9,012 bases of DNA from Treponema sp. UBA4232 (GTDB taxonomy: Bacteria; Spirochaetota; Spirochaetia; Treponematales; Treponemataceae). Shown piece by piece: positions 1-7,202 of this stretch. The stretch lies in contig DGXM01000128.1 of assembly GCA_002396325.1 (NCBI GenBank), forward strand, positions 369-9,380. Reading direction: 5' to 3'. How positions within the stretch are numbered: the first letter of the stretch is position 1; every line of letters begins with the position of its first letter. A program made the position numbers and the translations under genes. A model generated the notes under the pieces. It did not search any database. It had not been told where the DNA came from and was given only the letters and a program-made list of their open reading frames with translations.

Positions 1-162
1 CTGCGTCGAGTGTTGGTGATTGGAGCTTTTTTGGCATTTGCATTATTAGGCGAAAGTCTTTCCCTTAAATATCTGATTGCTCTTTTAATAATGATTGCGG
101 GAACTGTTCTTGTGGTTATAAGTACTTTAAAAATGAATAACGTTTGTAGAGGGAAAATATGA
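1..162 (+). CDS. EamA/DMT-type membrane transporter, C-terminal fragment
   Basis: This is the last 53 codons of a gene that enters from the left edge, in frame 1 and ending in TGA at 160-162. The visible peptide has two hydrophobic stretches (about residues 4-16 and 24-41) separated by LGESLSLKY, and ends in a short basic tail. A Gly-Glu turn between the last two helices, followed by a helix with an IAGT(V/L) motif, is typical of the final helix pair of EamA/drug-metabolite transporters, which are secondary transporters of metabolites in the inner membrane. The family call rests on this short segment only, and no substrate can be inferred. The stop overlaps the ATG of the next gene (ATGA, 159-162), so the two are very probably co-translated. 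It could instead be another small membrane protein of a transport operon. Confidence 0.6.
   Translation: MRRVLVIGAFLAFALLGESLSLKYLIALLIMIAGTVLVVISTLKMNNVCRGKI
148..153 (+). promoter_or_regulatory. Ribosome binding site of the double ATPase gene
   Basis: AGAGGG lies inside the end of the upstream coding region, 5 bases before the ATG at 159. It fixes the start and shows that the overlapping gene pair can reinitiate translation. Confidence 0.6.
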
Positions 163-1676
163 TTGAATTAAAGAATATAAGTTTAAGCTATACTTCTAGC
201 GATGGTGGTGAAAACGGCGCTGCTGGTGGACTTGGAGAGAGCGTTTCCAACGGCAGCCTTAAAAATATAAATCTAACTGTATCTGATGGAGAATTTGTCC
301 TTCTGACAGGAGGCTCCGGCTGCGGAAAAACTTCTATTCTCCGTCTTATAAATGGATTGATTCCAAACTTTTATGAGGCAAATCTTACAGGTTCCGTTTA
401 TGTTAATGGACAGAACGTTTCTAATGCCGAACTGTATGATACTGCAAAGATTGTAAGTACGGTTTTTCAAAATCCCCGTTCTCAGTTTTTTAATGTGGAT
501 ACTACAAGCGAATTGGCCTTTGCCTGTGAAAATCGCGGTATGCCCGAAGACGAAATCCTCCGCCGCATTGATATTACGGTCAAAAAACTTCATCTGGAAA
601 ATCTTATGAACCGGAGTCTTTTCAATCTTAGCGGCGGTCAGAAGCAGAAAATAGCCTGTGCCTCTGTAGCGGTAACGGGCAATCAGATAATTTTGCTGGA
701 TGAGCCTTCTGCAAATCTGGATTTACGTACAATTGCCGGGTTGAAAACTCTTTTGTCAGAGTGGAAGGCGGAAGGAAAAACAATTGTGGTTGCCGAGCAC
801 CGGATTTCTTATCTTTGGAATCTTGCCGACCGTACAATTATTTTAAAAGAAGGTCAAATTGAAAAAGAACTTTCCCGTCAGGAAATGGATTGTGCGACAG
901 AAGAATTTTTGCATAGCCTGGGACTTAGGTCTAATAAGGAACAGCAGCTAAAACCTAATCCTGATGAAGTTGACACCGACGGCAGAGACCTGCCACCTCC
1001 GACTTTCCAAAATCTGCAGCAGAATTCTTCCAATGCAGACTGTCTTCTTATCCAAAATTTCCGCTACAAATATAAAAACGGCTGTTTGGCTCTGAATATT
1101 CCGCAAATGCAAATAGCAAAAGGCCGGATAACTGCTATAACAGGAAACAATGGTGAGGGCAAAACCACTTTTTTAAACTGCCTTTGCGGTCTGGGACATC
1201 GTTCAAAGGGCGGGCTTTTTTATAATGGAAAAAAATATTCCAGACGTAAGCGTCAAAAGTTAATATATCTTGTAATGCAGGATGTAAATCATCAGCTTTT
1301 TACAGAAAGCGTGTTTGATGAAGTTTTGATAAGCCAGACTGATGAGGATGAAGAAGAAGCACATAGAATTCTTGCTTCTTTGGATTTGGCTGATTTTTCT
1401 GACCGTCATCCGCAGTCCCTGTCTGGTGGACAAAAGCAGCGTGTGGCAGTGGCAGCCGCAATTGCTTCCGGCCGGGATATTATGCTTTTTGATGAACCTA
1501 CCAGCGGCCTGGACTACACTCATATGCTGCAGATTGGAAAAATCCTGGCAGGTCTTAAGGAAATGGGAAAAACCGTGATTGTTGTTACGCATGACCGGGA
1601 GCTTATAAAAGAATGTTGCGATCAGGAAATCCGTCTTGCCGATTATAATTCAGTTGCTAAGGCAAATCAATCTTAG
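159..1676 (+). CDS. Double ABC ATPase, energy-coupling factor (ECF) transporter type
   Basis: This 505-residue protein holds two complete nucleotide-binding domains in tandem and no membrane segment. Domain 1 has Walker A GGSGCGKT at 51-58, Q-loop Gln at 104, signature LSGGQKQK at 157-164, Walker B IILLDEP at 177-183 and switch His at 214. Domain 2 has Walker A GNNGEGKTT at 329-337, Q-loop Gln at 374, signature LSGGQKQR at 421-428, Walker B IMLFDEP at 441-447 and His at 478. All catalytic residues look intact in both halves. Fused ATPase pairs of this layout usually drive ECF-type vitamin or metal uptake, with a T membrane protein and an S substrate-binding protein; neither is visible here. 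A Gly/Ser/Glu-rich insertion at about 13-32 interrupts the start of domain 1, and a polar linker at about 255-295 joins the halves. The start is supported by AGAGGG at 148-153, 5 bases before the ATG, and by the ATGA overlap with the upstream gene. ECF membership is inferred; the ABC ATPase call is secure. Confidence 0.9.
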   Translation: MIELKNISLSYTSSDGGENGAAGGLGESVSNGSLKNINLTVSDGEFVLLTGGSGCGKTSILRLINGLIPNFYEANLTGSVYVNGQNVSNAELYDTAKIVSTVFQNPRSQFFNVDTTSELAFACENRGMPEDEILRRIDITVKKLHLENLMNRSLFNLSGGQKQKIACASVAVTGNQIILLDEPSANLDLRTIAGLKTLLSEWKAEGKTIVVAEHRISYLWNLADRTIILKEGQIEKELSRQEMDCATEEFLHSLGLRSNKEQQLKPNPDEVDTDGRDLPPPTFQNLQQNSSNADCLLIQNFRYKYKNGCLALNIPQMQIAKGRITAITGNNGEGKTTFLNCLCGLGHRSKGGLFYNGKKYSRRKRQKLIYLVMQDVNHQLFTESVFDEVLISQTDEDEEEAHRILASLDLADFSDRHPQSLSGGQKQRVAVAAAIASGRDIMLFDEPTSGLDYTHMLQIGKILAGLKEMGKTVIVVTHDRELIKECCDQEIRLADYNSVAKANQS

Positions 1677-1720
1677 CATGGGTCAGGGGTGCAAACGGCG
1701 CATTTATGTTTGTTTTAGAC

Positions 1721-1755
1721 TTGTAAAGTGCGCTTTTTTGCGTTACACTGAAAGT
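1721..1755 (+). promoter_or_regulatory. Sigma-70-type promoter, predicted leaderless, for the RNase gene
   Basis: TTGTAA (1721-1726) and TACACT (1744-1749) are separated by exactly 17 bases and each matches the sigma-70 consensus at 4 of 6 positions. The ATG follows only 6 bases after the -10 box, so the expected transcription start falls on or next to the A of the start codon. No Shine-Dalgarno sequence is present in front of that ATG, which fits a leaderless mRNA. It lies in the 79-base gap after the ATPase gene, so it probably separates the two transcription units. The -35 and -10 boxes are seen directly; the start site is inferred. Confidence 0.6.
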
Positions 1756-3699
1756 ATGATTAAGAGTAAAGCCCTTGTATTATATAAAAATGAAGCTGCC
1801 GTGGTGGCGGATGAACCTTCCGGCGGCAAATTCACCGTGAAATTCAAGCCCGCTTCGGCTGGGAAAAAAGCCCCCGCGTATGCAAGTCAGAGCGTAAGGG
1901 AAAAGGATGTGGTGATTTTACATGCAGGTCCGGTAACTTCTCTTGAGGCCGTGCTGGATTTTGCCGAGTCCAATGCACCGAAAGAAGAGGACATTTATTC
2001 TCTTGACCAGAAAAATCCCCTGTTTCTTGAGATTCAGGAGGCCTACGAACTTTTGACTTCCGACGAAGAGACCGCTGCTGCGCCTGTTGATTTTGCTGAA
2101 CTCGCATCTTTGTTTCACGGTTCCTGCACTGCGGATGAGGCTTTCGGATTGTACAGGGCCCTGCGGAACACTGTGTTTTTTGAATTCAATCAAAAGGCGT
2201 TTCTCGACGGAAAGATTGTTTTTTCCCCGCGTTCGAAGGAGGCAATCGATTCGCTCATAAAAAAAGCTGACGAAAAGGGACGGGAAGCCGAGATTCGCTC
2301 AGCATTCATTGCACGTCTTAAAAAGAAGGCGCTTCTGCCCGAGGATTCCAAGTTTATGGTGGACGTTGAGGCTCTTGCTCTTGGGCAGACGGACAAAAGC
2401 CGTACCATGCACGATGCTCATATGAAAGAGACCCCCGAAAGGGCTCACAAACTGCTTTTGGAAACGGGAATCTGGCCGATTACGAGAAATCCATACCCTT
2501 TGCGGTGGGGACTTTCGACTCAGTCTGCCAGTGAAGGGCTTTCTTCACCCCCGGAGGAGGAGCGTCTTTCCGTGGAGGGGACTGCCTATGCCATCGACAA
2601 TGCCTGGTCCACCGATCCTGACGATGCGGTTGCCTTCGACGGAAAGTATCTTTGGGTGCATATTGCCGATCCTGCGAGCACAGTGACACCTGATTGTTCC
2701 ATAGACAAGGCTGCCAGGGAAAGGGGGGCCACACTGTACATTCCCGAGGGAGCTTCCCGTATGCTTTCCGAAGATTCCCTTGCTGATTACGCGCTTGGTC
2801 TGAATGAAAAGAGCAGGGCGCTTTCTTTCCGTATCCTGCTGAATGACGAGGACGGAATTGAGGAATGTGCCGTTTTCAAGACTTTCGTGAATGTGGAGCG
2901 TCTGACTTATGAAAAAGCGGATGAATTGAAAGAATCTCCTGAATTAAAAAAATTGTTTGAAATTGCCGAAAAGAATGTGGAGAGGCGCAGAAAAAGCGGT
3001 GCCGTGCAGATTTCGATGCCCGAGGTTCATATAACGGTGGATCCCGAGACAAAGAAGGTTTCCATTTCACCTTTGACGCATTCTGAAAGCTCTGAGATGA
3101 TAAGGGAAATGATGCTTCTTGCCGGTGAGGGGGCCGCTAAATTTGCATTCCAGAACCGTATACCGTTTCCTTTCGTGAGTCAGGAGGCTCCTGCTATTCC
3201 GGAGTCGATTCCGGAAGGGCTTGCGGGACAGGCCAGGCTCAGAAGATGCATGAGGCGAAGAAGCGTGGGTGTGACTCCTGCCATGCACTGCGGTCTGGGA
3301 CTTGCCATGTACAGCCAGGTGACCAGTCCTCTGCGTCGTTACGGCGATTTGATTGCGCACATGCAGCTCAGGGCGTTTCTTGACGGACGTGAGACTTTGG
3401 ACAAAGATACGATGCTCATCCGTGTGACTCAGGGGGAGGAGGCTGCCCAGGCGGCACATAAAGCGGAACGAAAAAGCAACATGCACTGGACTTTGGTCTA
3501 CCTTCTTCAGAATCCTGACTGGACGGGGGAAGCTGTATGCATCGACAATACAGGGAAATTGCCGCAGTTTTCAATTCCGTCTCTTGCGCAGGAGGCCTAT
3601 ATTCCGACTGCATCCCCTGTGGAACTCAACGGGGTGATAACGGTAAAGGCCGCCTCCATAGATTTGCCTGAGCAGACTGTGGAATTCCAGCAGATTTGA
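1756..3699 (+). CDS. RNase II/R-family 3'-5' exoribonuclease
   Basis: This 647-residue protein is close in length to classical RNase II. It is predicted to degrade single-stranded RNA from the 3' end in the cytoplasm. The RNB catalytic block starts at about 273. It carries the metal-binding aspartates in the family's exact spacing, D281-N-A-W-S-T-D287-P-D289-D290, and the conserved TSPLRRYGDL motif at 523-532. The last 75 or so residues resemble a diverged S1 RNA-binding domain. The N-terminal 270 residues do not look like the cold-shock domains of E. coli RNase II or R. They recall the cyanobacterial/chloroplast type of RNB protein, including an LLLETGIW segment at 233-240 just before the catalytic part. 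The reading frame is open back to 1636 inside the ATPase gene, but I chose the ATG at 1756 because the promoter ends 6 bases before it and the extra 40 residues resemble no RNB protein. The membrane-protein gene downstream is 31 bases away and probably co-transcribed. Confidence 0.88.
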   Translation: MIKSKALVLYKNEAAVVADEPSGGKFTVKFKPASAGKKAPAYASQSVREKDVVILHAGPVTSLEAVLDFAESNAPKEEDIYSLDQKNPLFLEIQEAYELLTSDEETAAAPVDFAELASLFHGSCTADEAFGLYRALRNTVFFEFNQKAFLDGKIVFSPRSKEAIDSLIKKADEKGREAEIRSAFIARLKKKALLPEDSKFMVDVEALALGQTDKSRTMHDAHMKETPERAHKLLLETGIWPITRNPYPLRWGLSTQSASEGLSSPPEEERLSVEGTAYAIDNAWSTDPDDAVAFDGKYLWVHIADPASTVTPDCSIDKAARERGATLYIPEGASRMLSEDSLADYALGLNEKSRALSFRILLNDEDGIEECAVFKTFVNVERLTYEKADELKESPELKKLFEIAEKNVERRRKSGAVQISMPEVHITVDPETKKVSISPLTHSESSEMIREMMLLAGEGAAKFAFQNRIPFPFVSQEAPAIPESIPEGLAGQARLRRCMRRRSVGVTPAMHCGLGLAMYSQVTSPLRRYGDLIAHMQLRAFLDGRETLDKDTMLIRVTQGEEAAQAAHKAERKSNMHWTLVYLLQNPDWTGEAVCIDNTGKLPQFSIPSLAQEAYIPTASPVELNGVITVKAASIDLPEQTVEFQQI

Positions 3700-3717
3700 A
3701 AGACCGGCACTTGATTT

Positions 3718-3723
3718 GAGGGG
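3718..3723 (+). promoter_or_regulatory. Ribosome binding site of the small membrane protein gene
   Basis: GAGGGG stands 7 bases before the ATG at 3731. It favours that ATG over the in-frame TTG at 3716, which would place this site inside the coding region. Confidence 0.65.
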
Positions 3724-3730
3724 ATATATT

Positions 3731-4207
3731 ATGGATAAAAAGAAAAATTTGGTGCGTTCAGGAACTGTGGTGAGTTTGATTCTTACGGTTTTCTACGTGA
3801 CCGCTCTTGTGGGAATGGGAGCCGGCAAGACATTCACGTTTTTTTCCAATGGAGACAATCCTGTTACAATATCGTTCCTGAAACTTAACACAGTCCGTCT
3901 TTTGCGCTGGGGGGCCATCTGTTTGGCTTCTCTCGCTGTAACCGTGGGCCTGTTTTTCCGCGGATGGAACAAAAAAGGTCTCTGCTGGGTGATTTTAGCC
4001 CTTGCCGTCATGCTTTTCGTGTTTGAAATCATCACTTTCGGCACTCCTTTCTGGAGAAGGTTTTCCATTTGGCTTGGGCAGGTGCATCTTGACCGCAATC
4101 CAAAGTTTGAGCTGCATTGGGATTTTATGTGCACAATAAACTTGATTGTAACATTATTGCGGGGCTTTGTGAGCTTTGTGTCGCTGAAACTTCTTAAAAA
4201 CCGCTGA
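3731..4207 (+). CDS. Small membrane protein with four predicted helices, function unknown
   Basis: I do not recognise this 158-residue protein. After a basic N-terminus (MDKKKNLVR) it shows four hydrophobic stretches at about 11-31, 57-76, 84-104 and 132-152. The loops contain basic residues around 77-83 (RGWNKKG) and at the C-terminal end (LKLLKNR). Basic residues at the N-terminus, in the helix 2-3 loop and at the C-terminus suggest that both ends face the cytoplasm. The polar loops after helices 1 and 3 would then lie outside. There is no signal peptide, enzyme motif or cysteine pattern. The gene follows the RNase gene by 31 bases with a good Shine-Dalgarno site and no separate promoter that I can see, so it is probably in the same operon. 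It ends 62 bases before the start codon of the propeller-protein gene, which has its own promoter. Confidence 0.75.
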   Translation: MDKKKNLVRSGTVVSLILTVFYVTALVGMGAGKTFTFFSNGDNPVTISFLKLNTVRLLRWGAICLASLAVTVGLFFRGWNKKGLCWVILALAVMLFVFEIITFGTPFWRRFSIWLGQVHLDRNPKFELHWDFMCTINLIVTLLRGFVSFVSLKLLKNR

Positions 4208-4233
4208 ATCACAGGTTGTTCTTTGGCTCTATC

Positions 4234-4269
4234 TTGAGTTTTGTGCTGTACAATGATATACTTTCAGGT
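4234..4269 (+). promoter_or_regulatory. Extended -10 promoter, predicted leaderless, for the propeller-protein gene
   Basis: TTGAGT (4234-4239) and TATACT (4257-4262) are separated by 17 bases, and TGA directly precedes the -10 box, giving an extended -10 element. The ATG follows 7 bases after the -10 box, so transcription should start at or one base from the start codon. No usable Shine-Dalgarno site is present: AGG at 4266-4268 ends one base from the ATG, too close to function. The box sequences are seen directly; leaderless transcription is inferred. Confidence 0.68.
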
Positions 4270-7173
4270 ATGGAAGAATTGAATAATGTTGATGAAAAGT
4301 CCGTTGTCTCCGAAAAGTCAGATGCTTTAGAAACATCTCCCGTTTCCGATAAATCGAATGTTGACTCAGAATCTCCTGTTGCACCGGAATCTTCTGAAGT
4401 GCCGGAGAGTTCCGTTCCTGCCGCCACAGCAGGGGCTTTTGTGGCTCTGGAAAATCAAAAAACACCTGCAATGCCTGAAAATCCCGCAGAATCAATCCCG
4501 GAAAAAAAAGGCCGCAATAAAAAAAGACGCAATCCAATTTTCAGATTCATCCGTTTTGTCTTTCTGCTCATTTTGTTCATTATACTTGCGATTGCGGCAT
4601 GGGTGGCATTTTCAATTTTCAATAAAAAGAATCCGCTTGCAATGCTTCCCCCGGACTATTCGATGTATGTCCGTATGGACTCCGCGTGGGATACCCTGAA
4701 TCCGCTTTTGGATCTCCGTGCCGCCGACATTCTGCTTTCATCACCTGATTTCAAAAACATCCGCGGTGCATTCATGGCCTTCCGTGCCTCGCCTCTCAGA
4801 CAGAATCCCGTGGTGGCTCAGCTTGCATCCCGCCGTGTCGATTTGGCTTTGTACACTTCGGAAGACGGTAAACATGATTTCGTTGCCGTGATGGAACTAG
4901 GTCCTCTTTCCGCAGTCTCAAGACTTGCACCTTTTGTTCTGCCTCACATAAAAATCAAGCAGCTCAAAGATTTGTCATACGTTCAGTCTGTCGGAGACTC
5001 TTACTTCGAGTACAAGAGCGGGGATTCGGTTTTTTATGTAAAGCCCTGCCGAAATCTTCTTGTTGCGGCAAGCAGTCCTTCGGTGTTTGAAAAATCCATG
5101 AGGGCAAACAACGACACCGCATACACAAATGAGGAAATCGAGCTTATAAACCAGAAGACTGACGAGCCTGTTCATATTGTGATGGATTCAAAGAAACTCC
5201 TTTCAGCATTTGTCTCTGGCAACGATATGTTGAATCAGCTTTCTTCAGTCATAGCGGAAAACACGCACGGAGTCCTCTCGCTGGGCATCACGGATTCCGA
5301 TGTGAATCTTTCGGCGAAAATTCCCTGCACCGCAAATGACCAGGTGCCCGAGTCCATAACAAAACTCATTTCCAGAAATTCAACAGTTCCTTCCATTATA
5401 AACAAGATGAGCGGGCGCGTTCAATATTACACTGTGCTCAATATCGGTTCGGTTCAAGAGTTGAAAGAGGCTGCTTTCCCGCTGCTTCCGAAAAATATGA
5501 ATGCAGAAAGTCTTTGGTCAACAGGCCAGACAATGAGCAAAATGCTTTTCGGAATGACTTTGGACGAGCTGCTTTATTCGTGGACAGGAGATGAAATCTG
5601 CGTGCTCGGAATGGAAGGCACCGACTCTCCCGTGTTTGCAATACAAGTGACCGATGAGGATAAAAGGCAGAAGGTATTCAAAAAACTGATGGACTCCATC
5701 CTTTTGAAAGATGACACAAGTCTGATTCTTGACGGTGTGCGTCTTCCGAGAGTTGGTCTTCCGAAATTCTTTGAATGTCTTCTTTCGCTTTTCAAAGTGA
5801 CTCTGCCGTCACCGTATTATATGGTTTTTGAGGATTTCATCTATTTCAGCGAATCCGCTCAGGCTCTTTCGGGAATCTACACTTCGGTAAATGAGCAGAA
5901 CCTTATTGCAAAAAATATGTACTGGCGTGAAGTGTCGGAAAAACAGTCCGCCGATGCAGCCGTTTCCATGTATTACAATCTTGAAAAAAGCGTGCCGTTC
6001 TTCCTGCGTGGTGATTCCGCCGTCACAAAGGCGCTTTCGCTTTATTCAATCGGACGCTGCGACATAGGCTTTAGCGACAGTTCTCTCGTCTTCAATCTTT
6101 CGGCAACAGCACGCCACACAGGCGACCTTCGTGCAATCCCCGGATTCCCGATCAAACTTGAAGGTGCAGCGAACGGAAACATGGTTCTTGAAAAAGCGAA
6201 AAATCCTGCGTACATCTACTGGACGGAAAAACCCGGGACCATAAAATCAATGGAAGCCGCAAGCACAAAGATTTATTCCCTTGACTTGAAGGTTTCCTCC
6301 GGTGAAACTGTCTATCTTGCCTCTGCTGAATCGACTCCCAAACAGGGACTTCTGTGGGCTGTCACATCAAAGGGAACCGTCTATCTTTTGAATAACAAAC
6401 TTGAAGCGGAAAAAGGGTTCCCGCTTGTGTTGAGAAGTGCGGTTTCAGGCCCCGTGAATACCAGCGGATCGACTGTGCTTGTGCCGCTTGAAAGCGGGGA
6501 TCTGGCAATCGTTGATACAGACAAATCCGTAAAGGAAATTTCCCTTCCGCTTATTGGACAGGTGAAAAGTGCTCCTGCTGTGCTCGACCGGACGATTGCG
6601 GTTTACGACAAAAGTTTTGCAGGTTCCATTCTGATTCTTCAGGACGGGGTTGTTACGAATGCGGAAAATCCTCTCCCTGTTGACGGCATTGCTTTCGGTT
6701 CACCGGCTCTGCTTAAAAAAGAGGAATCTCTTTACGTGGCATTCATCACTCAGGCCGGATCTCTTTCCGTGTGGAAGGACGGTGAAATGCTTGCAGGATT
6801 CCCGATTCAGTTGGAAGGTGTCTTCTATAATAACGTAGTGACCGACGGCTCTGCTCTGTACGTGCTTTCTTCAGATGCAATGATTTACCGTGTGTCTCTC
6901 GATGGTGCGGTTCTTCAGGTACACGTGCCTGATGCCACTTCCCGCGAAGGACTTATTTCCGTTATTGCTCCCGACGAAGAGTTCCACAAGAATCTTTACG
7001 TGTCAATTGACGGAAACCTGCTCTACGGATTCTCGGGCTCACTTGAACTTCTTTCAGGCTTCCCCGTGGTGGGATTCGGAGTCCCGGCATTTGTTGATGT
7101 GAACGGCGACAAGAGTGCCGACTGCTTTGTGCTCACGCTGGACAAAAAACTGAACGCATGGAACATACGTTGA
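4270..7173 (+). CDS. Membrane-anchored extracytoplasmic protein with DUF3352-like region and C-terminal beta-propeller
   Basis: The 967-residue product has four parts. Residues 1-79 are an acidic, Ser/Glu/Pro-rich low-complexity tail. Residues 80-95 are strongly basic (KKGRNKKRR). A single hydrophobic helix at about 93-118 follows, so by the positive-inside rule the tail is cytoplasmic and the rest is outside. Residues about 123-610 begin LAMLPPDYSMYVRMD and contain WTGDE at 438-442. The pattern resembles DUF3352 proteins, a family of unknown function. From about 620 to the end, short beta-strand repeats carry GFP(I/L/V) at 625, 716, 843 and 930, and a calcium-loop-like DVNGDKSAD at 943-951, as in FG-GAP or PQQ-type propeller blades. 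I see no enzyme active site. The reading frame is open back to a TTG at 4216, but the promoter lies within that stretch, so the ATG at 4270 is preferred. The lipoprotein gene follows after 29 bases. Possible roles are envelope scaffolding or ligand binding; neither is shown by the sequence. Confidence 0.82.
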   Translation: MEELNNVDEKSVVSEKSDALETSPVSDKSNVDSESPVAPESSEVPESSVPAATAGAFVALENQKTPAMPENPAESIPEKKGRNKKRRNPIFRFIRFVFLLILFIILAIAAWVAFSIFNKKNPLAMLPPDYSMYVRMDSAWDTLNPLLDLRAADILLSSPDFKNIRGAFMAFRASPLRQNPVVAQLASRRVDLALYTSEDGKHDFVAVMELGPLSAVSRLAPFVLPHIKIKQLKDLSYVQSVGDSYFEYKSGDSVFYVKPCRNLLVAASSPSVFEKSMRANNDTAYTNEEIELINQKTDEPVHIVMDSKKLLSAFVSGNDMLNQLSSVIAENTHGVLSLGITDSDVNLSAKIPCTANDQVPESITKLISRNSTVPSIINKMSGRVQYYTVLNIGSVQELKEAAFPLLPKNMNAESLWSTGQTMSKMLFGMTLDELLYSWTGDEICVLGMEGTDSPVFAIQVTDEDKRQKVFKKLMDSILLKDDTSLILDGVRLPRVGLPKFFECLLSLFKVTLPSPYYMVFEDFIYFSESAQALSGIYTSVNEQNLIAKNMYWREVSEKQSADAAVSMYYNLEKSVPFFLRGDSAVTKALSLYSIGRCDIGFSDSSLVFNLSATARHTGDLRAIPGFPIKLEGAANGNMVLEKAKNPAYIYWTEKPGTIKSMEAASTKIYSLDLKVSSGETVYLASAESTPKQGLLWAVTSKGTVYLLNNKLEAEKGFPLVLRSAVSGPVNTSGSTVLVPLESGDLAIVDTDKSVKEISLPLIGQVKSAPAVLDRTIAVYDKSFAGSILILQDGVVTNAENPLPVDGIAFGSPALLKKEESLYVAFITQAGSLSVWKDGEMLAGFPIQLEGVFYNNVVTDGSALYVLSSDAMIYRVSLDGAVLQVHVPDATSREGLISVIAPDEEFHKNLYVSIDGNLLYGFSGSLELLSGFPVVGFGVPAFVDVNGDKSADCFVLTLDKKLNAWNIR

Positions 7174-7190
7174 AATCACCGGATTGTAAC

Positions 7191-7197
7191 AGGAGGG
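7191..7197 (+). promoter_or_regulatory. Strong ribosome binding site of the lipoprotein gene
   Basis: AGGAGGG stands 5 bases before the ATG at 7203 and decides against the in-frame ATG at 7158, which overlaps the previous gene and has no such site. Confidence 0.8.
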
Positions 7198-7202
7198 TAA
7201 AC

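Noticed and set aside
159..1676. Horizontal transfer of the ATPase gene, since it looks richer in A+T than the RNase gene
   Set aside because: The difference is modest by eye, no mobile element flanks it, and a composition calculation over the whole genome would be needed.
1691..1716. Possible terminator after the ATPase gene (CAAAC/GTTTG stem followed by TTTT)
   Set aside because: The stem is only 5 base pairs of mostly A-T with an 11-base loop, too weak to call.
1636..1755. 40-residue N-terminal extension of the RNase
   Set aside because: It overlaps the ATPase gene and spans the promoter, and the peptide resembles no part of RNB proteins.
4216..4269. TTG start adding 18 residues to the propeller protein
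   Set aside because: The extension is encoded by the promoter itself and has no properly spaced ribosome binding site.
7158..7202. Earlier ATG for the lipoprotein
   Set aside because: The extra 15 residues precede and spoil the signal peptide, and the strong AGGAGGG site points to 7203.
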